Assembly: GCA_004297445.1 (NCBI GenBank)
Contig: SCUK01000019.1
Span: forward strand, 1 to 60,565
Length of the DNA: 60,565 nucleotides
Direction: 5' to 3'
Origin: Anaerolineae bacterium
GTDB lineage: Bacteria; Chloroflexota; Anaerolineae; Anaerolineales; UBA11579
Shown here: positions 25,393-34,839 of the stretch, piece after piece
How the letters are laid out: each line of letters begins with the position of its first letter
Numbering within the stretch: the stretch's first letter is position 1
The notes under the pieces: generated by a model
The model's input: the letters and a program-made list of their open reading frames with translations, nothing else
Databases searched by the model: none
What the model was told of the DNA's origin: nothing
Made by a program: the position numbers and the translations under genes

Positions 25393-26847
25393 CTACGCCA
25401 TACTCTTGGCGACTTCTTCTCCATAGGTCAGCATGGCCTTCAGCATCTCCGGGCTGCGTCCTTCCGCATACACCCGCAGGACCGGTTCTGTCCCCGATGG
25501 ACGGATGAGCAACCATGAGTCATCGTTCAAGATGTACTTGCAGCCGTCGTTGGTCAGCACCTCGGCCACACCTTCTCCGCCGATTTGAGCCGGAGCATCG
25601 CTCACCAGACGCTCGGTCATCGTATCCTTCTCGATAGGACGCTTTAATCGCAGGTCTGTGCGTGCATAATGCGCGGGGCCAACCTCGCTCAGCAATTGCT
25701 CCACCAACTCATAGAGCGACCCGCCGCTGGTCGCAACGATTTCTACAAGGATGAGCGCCATCAGCACACCATCCCCTTCCGGTATATGCCCCTTGAACGA
25801 TATCCCGCCCGATTCTTCGCCGCCAATTAGCACATCCTCTGTCAGCATGAGGTCTGCGATGTGATTAAATCCCACAGGAGTCTCGTGCACTGCCAGACCG
25901 TATTTCTTCGCCAGCCGGTCAATCATCCGCGTCGTCGAAACCGTCCGCACCGCCGCGCCACTCATCCCGCGCTTTTCCACCAGGTGCTTGAACGTCAGCG
26001 CCATGATTTTGTGCGGGTCCACGAACGTGCTGCGCTCATCCATCGCGCCAATGCGGTCAGCATCGCCATCGGTCGCCAGCCCCAACACGCCTTTGCCTTG
26101 CGCAATGGCGCCGGCCAGCGCTCCCAGGTACTTGTCGATAGGTTCTGGATGCACCCCGCCAAAACCCGGATTCAACTCGCCGCGAATTTCATGCACCTCA
26201 CATCCCGTTCCCTGCAGGATTCCCTTAATGACTCCTCGGCCGGAACCGTACATTGAATCGACCACGATATGCAGCGGGCTCTCAGCAATTGCGTTGAAGT
26301 CGATTAGCCGGTGCAGGTGTTCGGTGTAGGCGCGAATGGGATTGAACCGTTCGATTAAGCCCTGCGCCCGCGCCACGTCGTAATCCATCTGGTTGGGGCC
26401 GCGGCTGCGGCTCTCATTGTCGCTCAAATACACTTCCACGCGCCGGCACTGCTCGCGCGGCGCAGAGGCTCCATCCGCGCTTTTTAGTTTCACGCCGTTG
26501 TAGCGCGGTGCGTTGTGGCTGGCCGTGATCATCACCCCCGCCGCCGCGCCCATGTCCTTCACCGCATACGAAATCGCCGGGGTCGGGCAATCGGACTGAG
26601 CCAGCAAGACCACAAACCCATTCGCTGCCAGCACCCGCGCCACTTCCTGCGCGTAGCGGTCAGACAGAAATCGCGTATCAAAGCCCACCACCGCACGCGG
26701 CTTGGTCGTTTCAGTGAGTGAACCCGTATTGCGCAGATCAGCCTGCAGCGCATCGGCAATCGCCTGTGTGACCAGCCGCAAATTGGAATATGTGAAAGTG
26801 TCAGAAATGACGGCACGCCAGCCATCGGTCCCGAAGTGGATTGGCAT
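25393..26847 (-). CDS. Phosphoglucomutase/phosphomannomutase family enzyme
   Basis: 484 residues from ATG 26847 with AGGAG 11 bases upstream. The four-domain alpha-D-phosphohexomutase pattern is intact: FGTDGWRAVI at 5-14, the phosphoserine loop TASHNAP, the metal loop ATDGDADRIG, the sugar-binding GGEESGG and the phosphate-binding RPSGTEP. It interconverts hexose 1- and 6-phosphates, feeding nucleotide-sugar synthesis; whether glucose, mannose or glucosamine is preferred cannot be read. The Ala in TASHNAP replaces the more common Pro-x. Confidence 0.92.
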   Translation of the reverse strand: MPIHFGTDGWRAVISDTFTYSNLRLVTQAIADALQADLRNTGSLTETTKPRAVVGFDTRFLSDRYAQEVARVLAANGFVVLLAQSDCPTPAISYAVKDMGAAAGVMITASHNAPRYNGVKLKSADGASAPREQCRRVEVYLSDNESRSRGPNQMDYDVARAQGLIERFNPIRAYTEHLHRLIDFNAIAESPLHIVVDSMYGSGRGVIKGILQGTGCEVHEIRGELNPGFGGVHPEPIDKYLGALAGAIAQGKGVLGLATDGDADRIGAMDERSTFVDPHKIMALTFKHLVEKRGMSGAAVRTVSTTRMIDRLAKKYGLAVHETPVGFNHIADLMLTEDVLIGGEESGGISFKGHIPEGDGVLMALILVEIVATSGGSLYELVEQLLSEVGPAHYARTDLRLKRPIEKDTMTERLVSDAPAQIGGEGVAEVLTNDGCKYILNDDSWLLIRPSGTEPVLRVYAEGRSPEMLKAMLTYGEEVAKSMA

Positions 26848-26962
26848 TGGATGTTTGCTCCTGTGGATTGATTCGGCGCATTCTATCATGCCACACTCTC
26901 CTGGCCTCTTTTGCGCCCTTCGCAGTGCGGCGGGCAAAGTTCCCCCGTGCTAAAATCGATTC

Positions 26963-28648
26963 ATGCCCATAGAATCTATCGATTCTGAGCAAGTCATTCG
27001 CTTTCTTCGCCAACGCACGCTTTTCCAGGACTTCGAAGAGAGCGATCTGGAGGACGTTGCCGAACGTCTTAATGAGCGCAAATACGCCGTCGGGGAGGAT
27101 ATCTTCAAGGAAGGCGCCCGCGGCGACTCCTTCTATATCATCTGGAAAGGACGGGTACGCGTCTGGCGACGCGATGGCAAAGAAGAAATCGAACTGGCCG
27201 TCCTCGAACCTGGCGACAAATTTGGCGAGGAAGCCCCCCTGCTGGGCCGGCCCCGTTCGGCCACCGTTACCGCCCTCCAGGATTCCCACCTCCTTACCCT
27301 CGAACAAAATGGCCTACAATGGCTCACCCGCACCTACCCGGTTACCAAAGAACGGCTGACGGCCATTGCTGCCTCCCATCAGTTGGCGCGCCGCGAACGC
27401 TTCGACTGGTTGCAGGACGGCGAAGTCATTCATCTTGTTACCCGCCGACACTGGTGGGAACTGCTGGCCGACCTGTGGAAGCCGCTGCTGGTGCTCGTGG
27501 CCGCCGCCGTCATTGCGTTTGGCATCCTCGTACCCGGTCTCACCCTGGTCTCCGCCATTCTCGCCGGTGTCGGTGGAGGGGTTGGCATTCTCTGGTTCAT
27601 CTGGGGATTCCTCGATTGGCGCAACGACCTCTTCATGATTACCAACCAGCGCGTCGTCTGGCTCGAGCGCGTGCTCCTGCAAAGCGATAGCCGTCGTGAA
27701 GCACCTCTGTCTGCAATTCAATCAGTGAACGTTGACCGCTCCTGGTGGGGCCGCGTGTTCGATTTTGGCCAGGTCACGGTGCGCACGTTCACTGGCATGG
27801 GCACGTTGGTGATGACCAACATGGGCCAGCCGGGCCTGTTCCAGGGCAACATTGAAGAACTCCTTTTGCGAGTACGCAGCAAGACCGAAGAAGCCCGCAC
27901 CGAAGCCATGCGTTTTTCCATCCGCAGCAGCCTTGGGTTGATCAGTCCGGACGAGAAGTTCGTCCCCCCCATCCAACCCATCCCGCCGGACGCGAAACCA
28001 CTGCGCCCGTTTCGCCTAGTAAGCACCCGCGAAGTCGATGGCACTACCATCACGTATCACAAGCATCCGTGGGTTTTGCTCATGCGCGTCTGGGTACCTA
28101 TGTTCGCCCTTTTGGGCATCGTAGGCGCAACAGCATTCTTTATCTGGCGCGACTTCACGACTGCCGAACCCGTCTATCCGGGCTGGTTCAGCGCTATCCT
28201 GTTCGGCTTCCTGTTGGGCATCGCGCCGTTGGGGATGATTGTCTATGCCTATCTGGACTGGCAGAACGACCTCTATCGAGTCACCAAGGATCAGATTATC
28301 GATAGCGAGAAGAAGCCGCTCGGGCAGGAAATCACCAAGACGGCGCCGATACGAAACATTCAAAGCATCTCCCACGCCCGCACCAACCTGCTCAGATTGA
28401 TTCTGAATTTCGGTACTGTCACAATCGTCGTCGCCGATTCCACGCTGACCTTCAATGATGTCCATGACCCTGCCACCATTCAGCAGGATATCTTTTACCG
28501 CCAGGAGCAACTGAAATTCGAAGCCCAGCAGCGGGACAGCGATGCCGAGCGCGGCCGCATCTCCGAATGGTTCCGCATCTATCATGACGTGATTGAAGCC
28601 GAACAGGAGATGGAATCTGAAGAAGAGCCCGTCGAGGATGAAGAGTAG
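26963..28648 (+). CDS. Cyclic-nucleotide-binding membrane protein with two PH-like (bPH2) modules
   Basis: 561 residues. Residues about 10-135 form a cNMP-binding domain (LFQDFEESDLEDVAERL, FKEGARGDSFYIIWKGRVRV, GDKFGEEAPLLGRPRSATV). Two repeated units follow, each a pair of membrane helices and a DUF304-type PH domain: LVLVAAAVIAFGIL to WRNDLFMITNQRVVWLERV (about 170-300), and LLMRVWVPMFALLGI to WQNDLYRVTKDQIIDSEKK (about 370-515). The C-terminus is acidic. Seemingly a membrane sensor that binds a cyclic nucleotide in the cytosol. The sequence gives no output function. Confidence 0.87.
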   Translation: MPIESIDSEQVIRFLRQRTLFQDFEESDLEDVAERLNERKYAVGEDIFKEGARGDSFYIIWKGRVRVWRRDGKEEIELAVLEPGDKFGEEAPLLGRPRSATVTALQDSHLLTLEQNGLQWLTRTYPVTKERLTAIAASHQLARRERFDWLQDGEVIHLVTRRHWWELLADLWKPLLVLVAAAVIAFGILVPGLTLVSAILAGVGGGVGILWFIWGFLDWRNDLFMITNQRVVWLERVLLQSDSRREAPLSAIQSVNVDRSWWGRVFDFGQVTVRTFTGMGTLVMTNMGQPGLFQGNIEELLLRVRSKTEEARTEAMRFSIRSSLGLISPDEKFVPPIQPIPPDAKPLRPFRLVSTREVDGTTITYHKHPWVLLMRVWVPMFALLGIVGATAFFIWRDFTTAEPVYPGWFSAILFGFLLGIAPLGMIVYAYLDWQNDLYRVTKDQIIDSEKKPLGQEITKTAPIRNIQSISHARTNLLRLILNFGTVTIVVADSTLTFNDVHDPATIQQDIFYRQEQLKFEAQQRDSDAERGRISEWFRIYHDVIEAEQEMESEEEPVEDEE

Positions 28649-28726
28649 GCTCCGGCTTCACACCCCGCACGTACGCAGAATATCAAAGGACATTCCGCCC
28701 CAATCACCCTATATAATTGGCCCGTT

Positions 28727-29251
28727 ATGCCACTCCGCGAAATCATCACCATCCCCCACGAAACGCTGAAGCGCAAGGCGCGTCCGGTCACGTCGGTCGA
28801 TTCGAAACTCCAGGAATTGATTGACGATATGGTCGAAACCATGCGCGCCGCCCCGGGCGTTGGGCTGGCTGCACCCCAGATTGATGTTCCGCTAAGTCTG
28901 ATAGTCGTCGAGTTCGGCGACGAAGAAGACGAGGAAGCCCCAAAGAAGCTCTTCACCTTGCTCAACCCGGAGATTACCCGCCCATCAACCGAAATCCTCA
29001 CCGGGATGGAAGGCTGTCTCTCCATCCCCGGCTTTGTCGCCGATGTGGACCGCCACGATTCTGTGGTCGTCAAAGCCCTCAATCGCCGCGGTCAACCGGT
29101 CAAGGTCAAGGCCAGCGGCTGGCTCGCCCGCATCTTCCAGCACGAAGTGGACCACGTGAATGGCATCCTGATGACCGATATCGCCACCAAGATCTATCGC
29201 CTTGAAGATCTCGAAGACGATGAAGAGCACAATACCGACGAAGACCTCTAA
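28727..29251 (+). CDS. def: Peptide deformylase
   Basis: 174 residues. All three motifs are present: GVGLAAPQ at 44-51, EGCLSIPG at 95-102 and the metal-binding HEVDH at 139-143. It removes the formyl group from nascent N-terminal methionine, using Fe2+ or Zn2+ held by the Cys and two His. An acidic C-terminal tail (EDLEDDEEHNTDEDL) extends past the usual end. Followed by recF five bases later. Confidence 0.97.
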   Translation: MPLREIITIPHETLKRKARPVTSVDSKLQELIDDMVETMRAAPGVGLAAPQIDVPLSLIVVEFGDEEDEEAPKKLFTLLNPEITRPSTEILTGMEGCLSIPGFVADVDRHDSVVVKALNRRGQPVKVKASGWLARIFQHEVDHVNGILMTDIATKIYRLEDLEDDEEHNTDEDL

Positions 29252-29256
29252 TTCGG

Positions 29257-30456
29257 ATGCACCTCACCCACCTGTCCCTCCACAACTTCCGCGGCTTCAC
29301 CCGCCTCGACGTGGACATTCCCGCCGGGAACATCCTGCTGGTTGGCCCCAACGCCCAGGGCAAGACCACGATTCTCGAAGCCATCTACTTGCTGGCTGCC
29401 CTGACTTCATTTCATGCATCCACCGACCGCCAGTTGATTAACTTCATTGAAGCCCGCCAGCAAACCGCCGTCGCCCGCATCGTCGCCGAGTTCGAGCGCG
29501 CCGGTCGCAGTCACCACCTTGAATTGCGCATTATCCAGGAGCGCGACCGCCAAAACCGCGAGCGCGCCCGGAAACAGATTCTGGTGGACAAGGTGCAGAA
29601 GAAACTAAACGAGGGTCTTGGCCATTTCAACGCGGTCCTGTTTCTGCCCCAGATGTTGGGCGTCATTGAAGGCTCTCCCAGCGACCGCCGCCGCTACGTC
29701 GACCTCGCCATCTCACAGGTCATCCCGCCCTACGCCTCTCACCTGGCAGATTACAACAAAGTCCTCTCGCAGCGCAACGCCTTGCTGAAGCAATTGCAGG
29801 AACATGGCGGCGATAAATTCCAGCTGGATTTCTGGGACGAACGGCTCGTCCGTCACGGCGCAGAAATCATCCACACCCGAATTCACGCCATTCAGGAAAT
29901 CGAGCGCAGCGCCGCCCGCATCCATCACGACCTCACCCAGAGCAACGAGGTCTTGCGACTGGATTACCGCCCCGCCTATGACCCCGTCCCCACTCCCAAC
30001 GGCCAGCGCACGCTGCTGGACGCCCCCACCGACCGCAGCGGCTTTCCGGTTAACAAACTTACGGATGGATTTCGAACCGCCCTCGCGGAGAGTCGCCAGC
30101 AGGACATCTGGCGCGGCAGCACCGCCATCGGCCCGCACCGCGATGACCTGCGCTTCCGCGCCAATGGCATCGACCTTGGCTCCTACGGCTCACGTGGCCA
30201 GGTGCGTACCACGATGCTGACATTGAAGATGGCCGAAGTGGATTGGATTCGCGCCAGAACCGGTCACATGCCGGTCTTGTTGTTGGATGAAGTCCTGGCC
30301 GAACTCGACCCCCAGCGCCGCGCCGACCTGCTTGGTCGTCTCTCCGGCTGGGAGCAGGTTCTCATGACGACCACCGACCTGAACCAGTTTGACCCGAAAT
30401 TCGTTGCCTCCGCCGCCCGCTGGAACATCGCCAACGGCCGCCTCGAAGCAGGCTAA
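29257..30456 (+). CDS. recF: DNA replication/repair protein RecF
   Basis: 399 residues, normal length. Walker A GPNAQGKTT at 30-38 follows the typical LTHLSLHNFRGF start; the FLPQMLGVIEGSPSDRRRYVDLAISQV segment, GPHRDDL and the signature/Walker B pair (SRGQ-type GSRGQVRTT and LLLDEVLAELDP) are all visible. RecF loads RecA at gaps with RecO and RecR. Here it follows def rather than dnaA-dnaN. Confidence 0.96.
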   Translation: MHLTHLSLHNFRGFTRLDVDIPAGNILLVGPNAQGKTTILEAIYLLAALTSFHASTDRQLINFIEARQQTAVARIVAEFERAGRSHHLELRIIQERDRQNRERARKQILVDKVQKKLNEGLGHFNAVLFLPQMLGVIEGSPSDRRRYVDLAISQVIPPYASHLADYNKVLSQRNALLKQLQEHGGDKFQLDFWDERLVRHGAEIIHTRIHAIQEIERSAARIHHDLTQSNEVLRLDYRPAYDPVPTPNGQRTLLDAPTDRSGFPVNKLTDGFRTALAESRQQDIWRGSTAIGPHRDDLRFRANGIDLGSYGSRGQVRTTMLTLKMAEVDWIRARTGHMPVLLLDEVLAELDPQRRADLLGRLSGWEQVLMTTTDLNQFDPKFVASAARWNIANGRLEAG

Positions 30457-30460
30457 CCGG

Positions 30461-31171
30461 CTAGACCAGCGGCTTTTTAGATGGCGTCCCCGGCAATCGC
30501 GGATACTCCCTCGGAGTTGCGCGCTTCTTTTCCAATATTACTAAATAGCGTTCATCATCCAGCCCCGGCACCTGCACTCGTTCCACCCGGGAATCTCTCC
30601 CGCCCAACTGCTGGATGGCTTTCTTTGCTCTTCCCAATTCGTCGCTCGCCGTATCGCCTTTCTGCGCCAGCGCCCAGCCGCCCACCCGCACCAGCGGCAG
30701 CAGGTACTCCACCAACACCGGCAGTTGAGCCACCGCCCGCGCGGCTGCCCATTCATACCGCTCGCGGTGCGCCGGGTCTTGCCCCACCTCTTCGGCCCGT
30801 CTTGCCAGTACCGTCACCTCGGTCAGGCCCAACTCTTGCACTACCTGCTCAAGGAACCGGGCCTTTTTTCCAACGGACTCCACCAGGGTCAGTTTCAGGT
30901 CCGGGTAGATGATCTTCAGCACCAGTCCCGGAAACCCTGCGCCGGTGCCAACATCAATCAGACTTTCAGGCGCGGTCGTAAATGCCCGGATACAGGAAAG
31001 CGAATCAAGAAAATGTTTCACCCGCACATCTCGTGGCTCACGAATCGCCGTCAGGTTAATACGTTCATTCCACTCGGTCAGCACCGCCGCGTAGCGGGAA
31101 AACGCAACCAGTTGCGCATCCGAAAGGTTAAGACCAAAACCCTGCCGGGCTTCCTCATGCAATTCATCCAT
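30461..31171 (-). CDS. rsmG: 16S rRNA (guanine-N7) methyltransferase RsmG
   Basis: 236 residues from the ATG at 31171. SAM-binding motif I LIDVGTGAGFPGLVL at 71-85, preceded by NLTAIREPRDVRVKHFLDSL, the RsmG hallmark; later LVESVGKKARFLEQVV and the RAVAQLPVLVEYLLPLV region. It methylates N7 of G527 in 16S rRNA. The gene is convergent with recF with almost no spacer. Mutations in this family give low-level streptomycin resistance. Confidence 0.96.
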   Translation of the reverse strand: MDELHEEARQGFGLNLSDAQLVAFSRYAAVLTEWNERINLTAIREPRDVRVKHFLDSLSCIRAFTTAPESLIDVGTGAGFPGLVLKIIYPDLKLTLVESVGKKARFLEQVVQELGLTEVTVLARRAEEVGQDPAHRERYEWAAARAVAQLPVLVEYLLPLVRVGGWALAQKGDTASDELGRAKKAIQQLGGRDSRVERVQVPGLDDERYLVILEKKRATPREYPRLPGTPSKKPLV

Positions 31172-31248
31172 GGCAGGATTATAGCCTCGCCGCCTTCCCA
31201 CCAAAGAAGGATGGCGGGAAACCCTCTGCTGCCATACAATCCAATCCC

Positions 31249-32586
31249 ATGCGCTTGAAGCCTTCGCTCATCGCCGTTTTAGTTGTTGCCAGCCTGGTCA
31301 CCCCTGCGGCTGCGCCGGTTGCCCCCCATCAACTGCCCGCCTCTGCGTATATCTCCGGCGTCGTCGGTCACAAACAAACCCTGCCGCTCTCCTGCGAGTC
31401 GCGGTCTGCCGCAGACCTTGCCGCCTTCTGGGGCATCAGCATCAATGAGACCACCTTCCATGGCGCGCTTCCCAAGTCAGACAACCCCGAGAAGGGGTTC
31501 GTTGGCGATGTCTACGGCACCTGGGGACAGATTCCCCCCAATCCCTATGGCGTGCATGCCAGGCCGGTGGCAAAACTCCTGCGCCAATATGGACTCAACG
31601 CCGAGGCGCGCCTTGGCATGAGCTGGAAAGACCTGCGCACCGAGATTTCCGAAGGACGCCCGGTCATCGTCTGGGTCGTCGGCGCGGTCTGGTCCGGAAC
31701 GCCCGTTTCCTACACCGCCTCGGACGGTCAGACCACGACCGTAGCCGCCTACGAACACACCATGATTCTTATCGGCTACGATGAAAACTACGTCTATCTC
31801 ATCGACTCGGGCAGTGGCAACAACCAGACTCACAGCATCGACAACTTTCGCGCTTCATGGTTGGTGTTGGGCAATATGGCGGTCGTGACCGTTGGCAATG
31901 GCACACCGTCCGGCTCGGATTCCTCCGGCGATTCGGACAGCGGGGAAGATACATCGGGCGATAATGACTCAGGCAATTCAGGCGGCGGCACCTATGTCGT
32001 CAAAGCTGGCGACTATCTCACCAAACTTGCCGCCCAGTTCGGCACCACCTGGCAGCAATTGGCCGCCATCAATGGCATCAACTGGCCCTACACCATTTAC
32101 CCCGGCCAGGTACTGAAGACCGGCGGCGCGGTCCCATCTACTGAACCGACGCCTAAACCCACCCGCACACCCAAACCGGATGCTACGCCGGAACCTTCGA
32201 ACAACAACAACGACAACGAATCCTCGGGCGGTACCTATACCGTCAAGGCCGGCGACCATCTGATGAAAATCGCCCGTTCGCTGGGTCTGGACTGGACAGA
32301 GATTGCCACTATGAATGGCCTGACGGCTCCCTATATCCTGTACCCCGGCCAGGTGCTCAAGATTCCGGGCGGCGGCACACCACAGGATTCGCCAGACAAT
32401 GGTAACGATGACGACGATCAAGGGTCGGGCTCGCCCCAGAGCGGTGAAACCTACATCGTCCAACCCGGTGACTACCTCGTGGCCCTTGCCCGAAAGTTCG
32501 GCATTACCTGGACCGACCTTGCTGCTGCCAACGGCATCGGCTGGCCGTACGTGATTTACCCCGGTCAATCCCTCAGCATCCCCTGA
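31249..32586 (+). CDS. Secreted C39-like peptidase-fold protein with three LysM domains
   Basis: 445 residues: signal peptide (MRLKPSLIAVLVVASLVTPAAA), a papain-like C39_2 domain (about 35-215) with the likely nucleophile in LSCESRSAADLAAFWGI, a His in YEHTMILIGYDENYVYLIDSGSG, then Ser/Asp-rich and Pro/Thr-rich linkers separating three LysM repeats: YVVKAGDYLTKLAAQFG, YTVKAGDHLMKIARSLG and YIVQPGDYLVALARKFG. LysM domains bind peptidoglycan-type glycans, so the protein is probably fixed to the wall. The substrate is unknown. Confidence 0.9.
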   Translation: MRLKPSLIAVLVVASLVTPAAAPVAPHQLPASAYISGVVGHKQTLPLSCESRSAADLAAFWGISINETTFHGALPKSDNPEKGFVGDVYGTWGQIPPNPYGVHARPVAKLLRQYGLNAEARLGMSWKDLRTEISEGRPVIVWVVGAVWSGTPVSYTASDGQTTTVAAYEHTMILIGYDENYVYLIDSGSGNNQTHSIDNFRASWLVLGNMAVVTVGNGTPSGSDSSGDSDSGEDTSGDNDSGNSGGGTYVVKAGDYLTKLAAQFGTTWQQLAAINGINWPYTIYPGQVLKTGGAVPSTEPTPKPTRTPKPDATPEPSNNNNDNESSGGTYTVKAGDHLMKIARSLGLDWTEIATMNGLTAPYILYPGQVLKIPGGGTPQDSPDNGNDDDDQGSGSPQSGETYIVQPGDYLVALARKFGITWTDLAAANGIGWPYVIYPGQSLSIP

Positions 32587-32591
32587 ATCAA

Positions 32592-32620
32592 AAACGCTCC
32601 GGCAAGTAGCCGGAGCGTTT
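32592..32620. terminator. Bidirectional hairpin terminator
   Basis: Perfect 12-bp stem AAACGCTCCGGC with loop AAGTA, between the convergent LysM protein gene and infA. Confidence 0.82.
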
Positions 32621-32639
32621 CCTTATCAATAGAGCGAGA

Positions 32640-32891
32640 TTATTCCAGTTCTTCAGGTCGATTGGAGCGCTTGTTATAGCGGTAAACAATGCGGCCCCGC
32701 GACAGGTCATACGGCGACATCTCGAGCGTCACTTTGTCCCCCAGCAGGATGCGGATGTAGTGGCGGCGCATCTTGCCCGCCAGGTACGCCAGCACTTCGT
32801 GCCCGTTATCCAGCTTTACTTTGAACTGGGTGGCGGGCAGCGCCTCAATGACCGTGCCTTCAACTTTGATTTTATCTTCTTCTTTTGCCAT
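32640..32891 (-). CDS. infA: Translation initiation factor IF-1
   Basis: 83 residues with the IF-1 S1/OB fold: [36 protein letters not shown] then [28 protein letters not shown], slightly longer than the E. coli protein by a C-terminal NRPEELE. It acts with IF-2 and IF-3 at the A site of the 30S subunit. It stands alone, outside the spc ribosomal operon, with its own promoter and a terminator-like hairpin just before the ribosome site (AGGAG). Confidence 0.97.
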   Translation of the reverse strand: MAKEEDKIKVEGTVIEALPATQFKVKLDNGHEVLAYLAGKMRRHYIRILLGDKVTLEMSPYDLSRGRIVYRYNKRSNRPEELE

Positions 32892-32909
32892 GCAGACGTA
32901 CTCTCCTGT

Positions 32910-32946
32910 AAAAAAAACAAAACCGGCGCTTCACACAAAACGCCGG
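32910..32946 (-). terminator. Terminator-like hairpin in the infA leader (candidate attenuator)
   Basis: On the minus strand CCGGCG (32946-32941), a 12-base loop and CGCCGG (32928-32923) are followed by TTTTGTTTTTTTT (32922-32910), then AGGAG and the infA ATG at 32891. As it lies between promoter and gene, it would stop infA transcription unless bypassed. Confidence 0.7.
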
Positions 32947-33044
32947 GAGTCAGACCATTCAAAAGATTGAAAACTCGCAATCGTGTCGTTTGCAAACCTC
33001 AATTTGACTGGAACGTCCCAAACTGTTCGGTGAAGCCAGAAGCT

Positions 33045-33073
33045 ATTATCTCATTCCCCTTCCAGTCTGTCAA
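33045..33073 (-). promoter_or_regulatory. Promoter for infA
   Basis: Minus strand TTGACA (33073-33068), 17-base spacer, GATAAT (33050-33045). Predicts a leader of about 145 bases ending in the hairpin at 32910-32946. Confidence 0.8.
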
Positions 33074-33136
33074 ACCTATTTCCTTAACAGAATCCCGCGC
33101 GGTATACTCCCATCCAACCCCATCGCCGAGAACGCT

Positions 33137-34789
33137 ATGACCCCTGAAGACAACCAGAAAGACTGGGAAGACGAAATCCTCCACCCCGCGCTCGAAGAAC
33201 ACCCCGAGCGCAAAGAGCGATTCGAAACCTCCTCCGGCATCGAACTCCCCCGCCTGCTCACCCCACCGCCACAAGAATCCTACCCGGAGTCGCTCGGCTT
33301 CCCCGGCCAGTACCCTTTCACCCGCGGCATCCAGCCCACCATGTACCGCGGCCGTCTCTGGACGATGCGCCAGTACGCCGGCTACGCCTCCGCCCAGGAA
33401 AGCAACGCCCGCTACCGCTATCTGCTTGAACAGGGCCAATCCGGTCTTTCCGTCGCCTTTGACCTGCCCACCCAGATTGGCTACGATGCCGATGACCCCG
33501 TCGCCGAAGGTGAAGTCGGCAAGGTCGGCGTCAGCATTTCCAGCCTCGAGGACATGCTCGCCCTCTTTGATGGCATCCCGCTGGACAAAGTCAGCACCAG
33601 CATGACCATTAACGCCCCCGCCGCCGTTCTGCTCGCGCTTTATATCGCCGTGGCAAAACGCCAGGGAGTCGACCCCGCCTCCCTGCGCGGCACGATTCAG
33701 AACGACATCCTGAAAGAATACATCGCCCGTGGCACCTACATCTTCCCGCCACGCCCCAGCATGCGCCTGATAACCGACGTCATCCAGTATTGCCGCCAGC
33801 ACATCCCCCACTGGAACACCATCAGCATTTCCGGTTATCACATCCGCGAGGCCGGTTCCACCGCCGTGCAGGAAGTCGCTTTCACCCTTTCCAACGGGAT
33901 TGCCTACGTGGAAGCCGCCATCGCCGCCGGCCTCGCTGTCGACGACTTCGCCCCGCAACTCTCCTTCTTCTTCAACGCTCACAACAATTTCCTCGAGGAG
34001 ATTGCCAAGTTCCGCGCCGCCCGCCGCCTCTGGGCCTCCATAATGAAAGACCGCTTTAAGGCAAGCAATCCGCGTTCGTGGATGCTCCGTTTCCATACCC
34101 AGACCGCCGGCTCCACCCTCACCGCCCAGCAGCCGGACAACAACGTCGTGCGCGTCGCTGTGCAGGCACTGGCAGCCGTGATGGGCGGTACTCAAAGCCT
34201 GCACACCAACAGCAAGGATGAGGCCCTCTGGCTCCCCACCGAAAGTTCGGTGCGCGTCGCCTTGCGCACCCAGCAAATCCTTGCTCACGAATCCGGCGTA
34301 GGGGACAGCGTCGACCCGCTTGCCGGTTCTTACCTCATCGAGCACCTCACCGACCAGATAGAGGCGCGCGCCCGAAACTATATTGCCCGCATCGACGATG
34401 TGGGCGGCGCTCTGGCCGCCATTGAATCCGGTTTTGTTCAGAATGAAATCCAGGACGCCGCTTACCGGTTCCAACAAGCGCTGGAAAAGAACGAAGAAAT
34501 CGTCGTGGGGGTCAACGCCTACCAGACCCACGAGAAAATTGAACTTGAACAGTTGCGGGTTGACCCGGTTATCGAGGAGCACGCCCGCGCCCGCCTGGCC
34601 GCCCTGCGCTCGCGCCGCGATGCTCAGGCCGTCTCAGACCGGCTCACCCACCTTGCCGCTGCCGCTCAGACATATGAAAACCTGATGCCCCTGCTAATTG
34701 AGTGCGTCGAGCACGACATCACCCTCGGGGAGATCTGCAACATCTTGCGTCGCTGCTGGGGTGAATACCAGCCAACCAATGCGCTGTAA
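33137..34789 (+). CDS. Methylmalonyl-CoA mutase large (catalytic) subunit
   Basis: 550 residues, the catalytic half alone. The mutase signature [16 protein letters not shown] begins at 68; [72 protein letters not shown] and [12 protein letters not shown] follow. No C-terminal B12-binding domain (DxHxxG) is present, so it needs a separate small subunit not found here. It converts methylmalonyl-CoA to succinyl-CoA with adenosylcobalamin. The epimerase is the next gene. Confidence 0.95.
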   Translation: MTPEDNQKDWEDEILHPALEEHPERKERFETSSGIELPRLLTPPPQESYPESLGFPGQYPFTRGIQPTMYRGRLWTMRQYAGYASAQESNARYRYLLEQGQSGLSVAFDLPTQIGYDADDPVAEGEVGKVGVSISSLEDMLALFDGIPLDKVSTSMTINAPAAVLLALYIAVAKRQGVDPASLRGTIQNDILKEYIARGTYIFPPRPSMRLITDVIQYCRQHIPHWNTISISGYHIREAGSTAVQEVAFTLSNGIAYVEAAIAAGLAVDDFAPQLSFFFNAHNNFLEEIAKFRAARRLWASIMKDRFKASNPRSWMLRFHTQTAGSTLTAQQPDNNVVRVAVQALAAVMGGTQSLHTNSKDEALWLPTESSVRVALRTQQILAHESGVGDSVDPLAGSYLIEHLTDQIEARARNYIARIDDVGGALAAIESGFVQNEIQDAAYRFQQALEKNEEIVVGVNAYQTHEKIELEQLRVDPVIEEHARARLAALRSRRDAQAVSDRLTHLAAAAQTYENLMPLLIECVEHDITLGEICNILRRCWGEYQPTNAL

Positions 34790-34839
34790 CGGTTTCCTAT
34801 TAGAATGGACCTGAATCCGTCTACTGCCAGGGAGCAGGG

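Noticed and set aside
32999-34582. 527-residue open frame antisense to the methylmalonyl-CoA mutase gene
   Set aside because: The opposite strand encodes a complete, canonical mutase. The antisense translation is Gly/Val/Ala-rich and has no recognisable domain, as expected of a shadow of G+C-rich coding DNA.
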